Source of the DNA: Caballeronia pedi
GTDB taxonomy: Bacteria > Pseudomonadota > Gammaproteobacteria > Burkholderiales > Burkholderiaceae
NCBI RefSeq assembly: GCF_001544915.2
Contig: NZ_FCOE02000025.1
Coordinates: 54,834 to 118,833, forward strand
Length of the DNA stretch: 64,000 bases
Reading direction: 5' to 3'
The translations under genes and the position numbers were made by a program. Shown piece after piece: positions 63,168-64,000 of this stretch (positions are counted from its first letter, which is position 1; each line of letters opens with the position of its first letter). The notes under the pieces were generated by a model that was not told the DNA's origin, did no database searches, and saw only the letters and a list, made by a program, of their open reading frames with translations.

Positions 63168-63210
63168 GCGCCGCGCCGCCTGCAGGTTGCGAGTGCTGGC
63201 GGCGCGGCGC
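63168..63210. terminator. Long GC-rich hairpin between convergent lacI and MFS genes
   Basis: GCGCCGCGCCGCC (63168-63180) pairs over 13 bp with GGCGGCGCGGCGC (63198-63210), 17-base loop. No U-tract, so it is not a canonical terminator, but it is placed just after the lacI stop and before the end of the MFS gene. Confidence 0.45.
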
Positions 63211-63240
63211 ATGGCGATGTGAATGACCGGTTGAACCGTA

Positions 63241-64000
63241 TTACGCTTCGAGCTTCGCCGGCGTCATCTTCGGCGTGAGCAGGTGCATGATCCCGAAGGC
63301 AATCAGATACGCCGAAGCGCCGATCGCGAACAGCACCCAGTAGTGACCCGTGCGTTGCAGCACCTGACCGATCACTTCCGAGAACAGCACGCCGCCGATC
63401 GAACCGGCCATGCCGCCGATGCCGACCACCGCGCCCACCGCACGACGCGGGAACATGTCCGAGGCCGTCGTGAAGAGATTCGCTGACCAGCCCTGGTGCG
63501 CCGCCGCCGCGAGACCGACGATCGCCACCGCGACCCACAGATTTTCCGCTTGCGACACGAACGCGATCGGCAGCACGGCGCATGCGCAGATCAGCATCGC
63601 GGTCTTGCGCGCCGCATTCACGGTCCAGCCCTTGCTAAGCAGCGTCGAGGAAATCCAGCCGCCGCCGATGCTGCCGACGGTGGTGATCGCGTAGATCACG
63701 ACCAGCGGCAAGCCGATGTGCTGCATGTCCATGCCGCGCGATTCGTTCAGCCACTTCGGCAGCCAGAACAGATAGAACCACCACACCGGGTCCGTCAGGA
63801 ACTTGCCGACGATGAACGCCCACGTCTCGCGCTTCTTGATGAGCACCTTGAAGCCCGGTGCGCCTGCTTTCGCGTTGGCGGCATCGGCGGCGCGGGTTTC
63901 GTCGCCTTCGTTCGCGAGATCATCTTCTTGCGCGCTGCCGTCCGGCTGGCGATACATGAAGAACCACACGACGAGCCACACGAGACCGATCGCGCCGACG
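63241..64000 (-). CDS. MFS hexuronate-type transporter, C-terminal part (start beyond window)
   Basis: About 253 residues are visible. They show the C-terminal helices of an ACS-family carrier (ExuT type): FLTDPVWWFYLFWLPKWLNESRGMD, SIGGGWISSTLLSKGWTVNAARK and a final helix before TPKMTPAKLEA. The reading frame is still open at position 64000, so the first helices and start lie outside. It is convergent with lacI. Uronate uptake is likely. Confidence 0.82.
   Translation of the reverse strand, partial: VGAIGLVWLVVWFFMYRQPDGSAQEDDLANEGDETRAADAANAKAGAPGFKVLIKKRETWAFIVGKFLTDPVWWFYLFWLPKWLNESRGMDMQHIGLPLVVIYAITTVGSIGGGWISSTLLSKGWTVNAARKTAMLICACAVLPIAFVSQAENLWVAVAIVGLAAAAHQGWSANLFTTASDMFPRRAVGAVVGIGGMAGSIGGVLFSEVIGQVLQRTGHYWVLFAIGASAYLIAFGIMHLLTPKMTPAKLEA

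Overview
The window is gene-dense, high-GC DNA with long operons. Its gene repertoire is typical of the soil and plant-associated Burkholderia sensu lato: paired GudP-type MFS carriers and GntR regulators, GbcA-type Rieske demethylases, DUF3597 and DUF3182 proteins, and the oxidative uronate pathway. I infer a Caballeronia/Paraburkholderia-like betaproteobacterium, probably an accessory replicon or a catabolic part of the genome. I see no rRNA, tRNA, CRISPR array, insertion sequence or prophage genes. Nearly everything serves uptake and oxidation of small organic nutrients, with a regulator next to each block.

Layout: (1) About 1-9370, minus strand: a set matching a picolinic-acid (pyridine-2-carboxylate) degradation cluster. 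It has a four-component Rieske hydroxylase (ferredoxin, reductase, alpha, beta), a three-subunit molybdenum hydroxylase, an amidohydrolase-family decarboxylase and the start of a maleate isomerase. Two copies of one palindrome (TCAG-N4-CTGA) stand before the two transcription units. (2) 9429-13836: an EamA exporter, an iron-uptake accessory trio (DUF3649, PepSY, DUF3325) behind a perfect Fur box, a small secreted protein and a RibD/DHFR-like reductase. (3) 13981-24497: a deo regulon. A DeoR repressor is convergent with an eight-gene operon for an ABC sugar importer, a ribokinase-like kinase, a FucU/RbsD mutarotase, a two-domain aldehyde dehydrogenase and DeoC. A near-copy of the E. coli DeoR operator lies upstream. 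The natural reading is uptake and full oxidation of 2-deoxyribose. (4) 24629-28529: DUF3182 protein, alpha/beta hydrolase, hemerythrin-like protein, a 58-residue peptide, two small membrane-associated proteins and a DUF3597 protein. (5) 28582-32082: glucarate dehydratase, its MFS carrier and a divergent GntR regulator with two operator copies.

(6) 32098-44476, all minus: a glycine/proline-betaine type ABC importer (ProV/W/X-like), serine hydroxymethyltransferase, a DapA-family enzyme, an FAD amine oxidoreductase, an aldehyde dehydrogenase, a pyrroline-carboxylate-reductase-like protein, two LysR regulators and a GbcA-like Rieske demethylase. This looks like a catabolic island for a quaternary or N-methylated amine; the exact substrate is open. 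(7) 44861-47379: divergent DipZ-type and thioredoxin-like genes around a 200-bp gap carrying four copies of GCGATACA. (8) 47421-53592: BASS transporter, small membrane protein, DUF899 protein, an Asp-nucleophile hydrolase, an ArsR/AHSA1 pair and a PoxB-type pyruvate oxidase. (9) 53817-64000: two uronate-oxidation units. One has uronate dehydrogenase, a polar-amino-acid-type ABC importer and a GntR regulator. The other has a second uronate dehydrogenase, an SMP-30 lactonase, a LacI regulator and MFS carriers. With the glucarate dehydratase of block 5 they supply the first three steps of the oxidative uronate route.

All functional assignments rest on motifs, length and gene neighbourhood read by eye. 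No database search was run.
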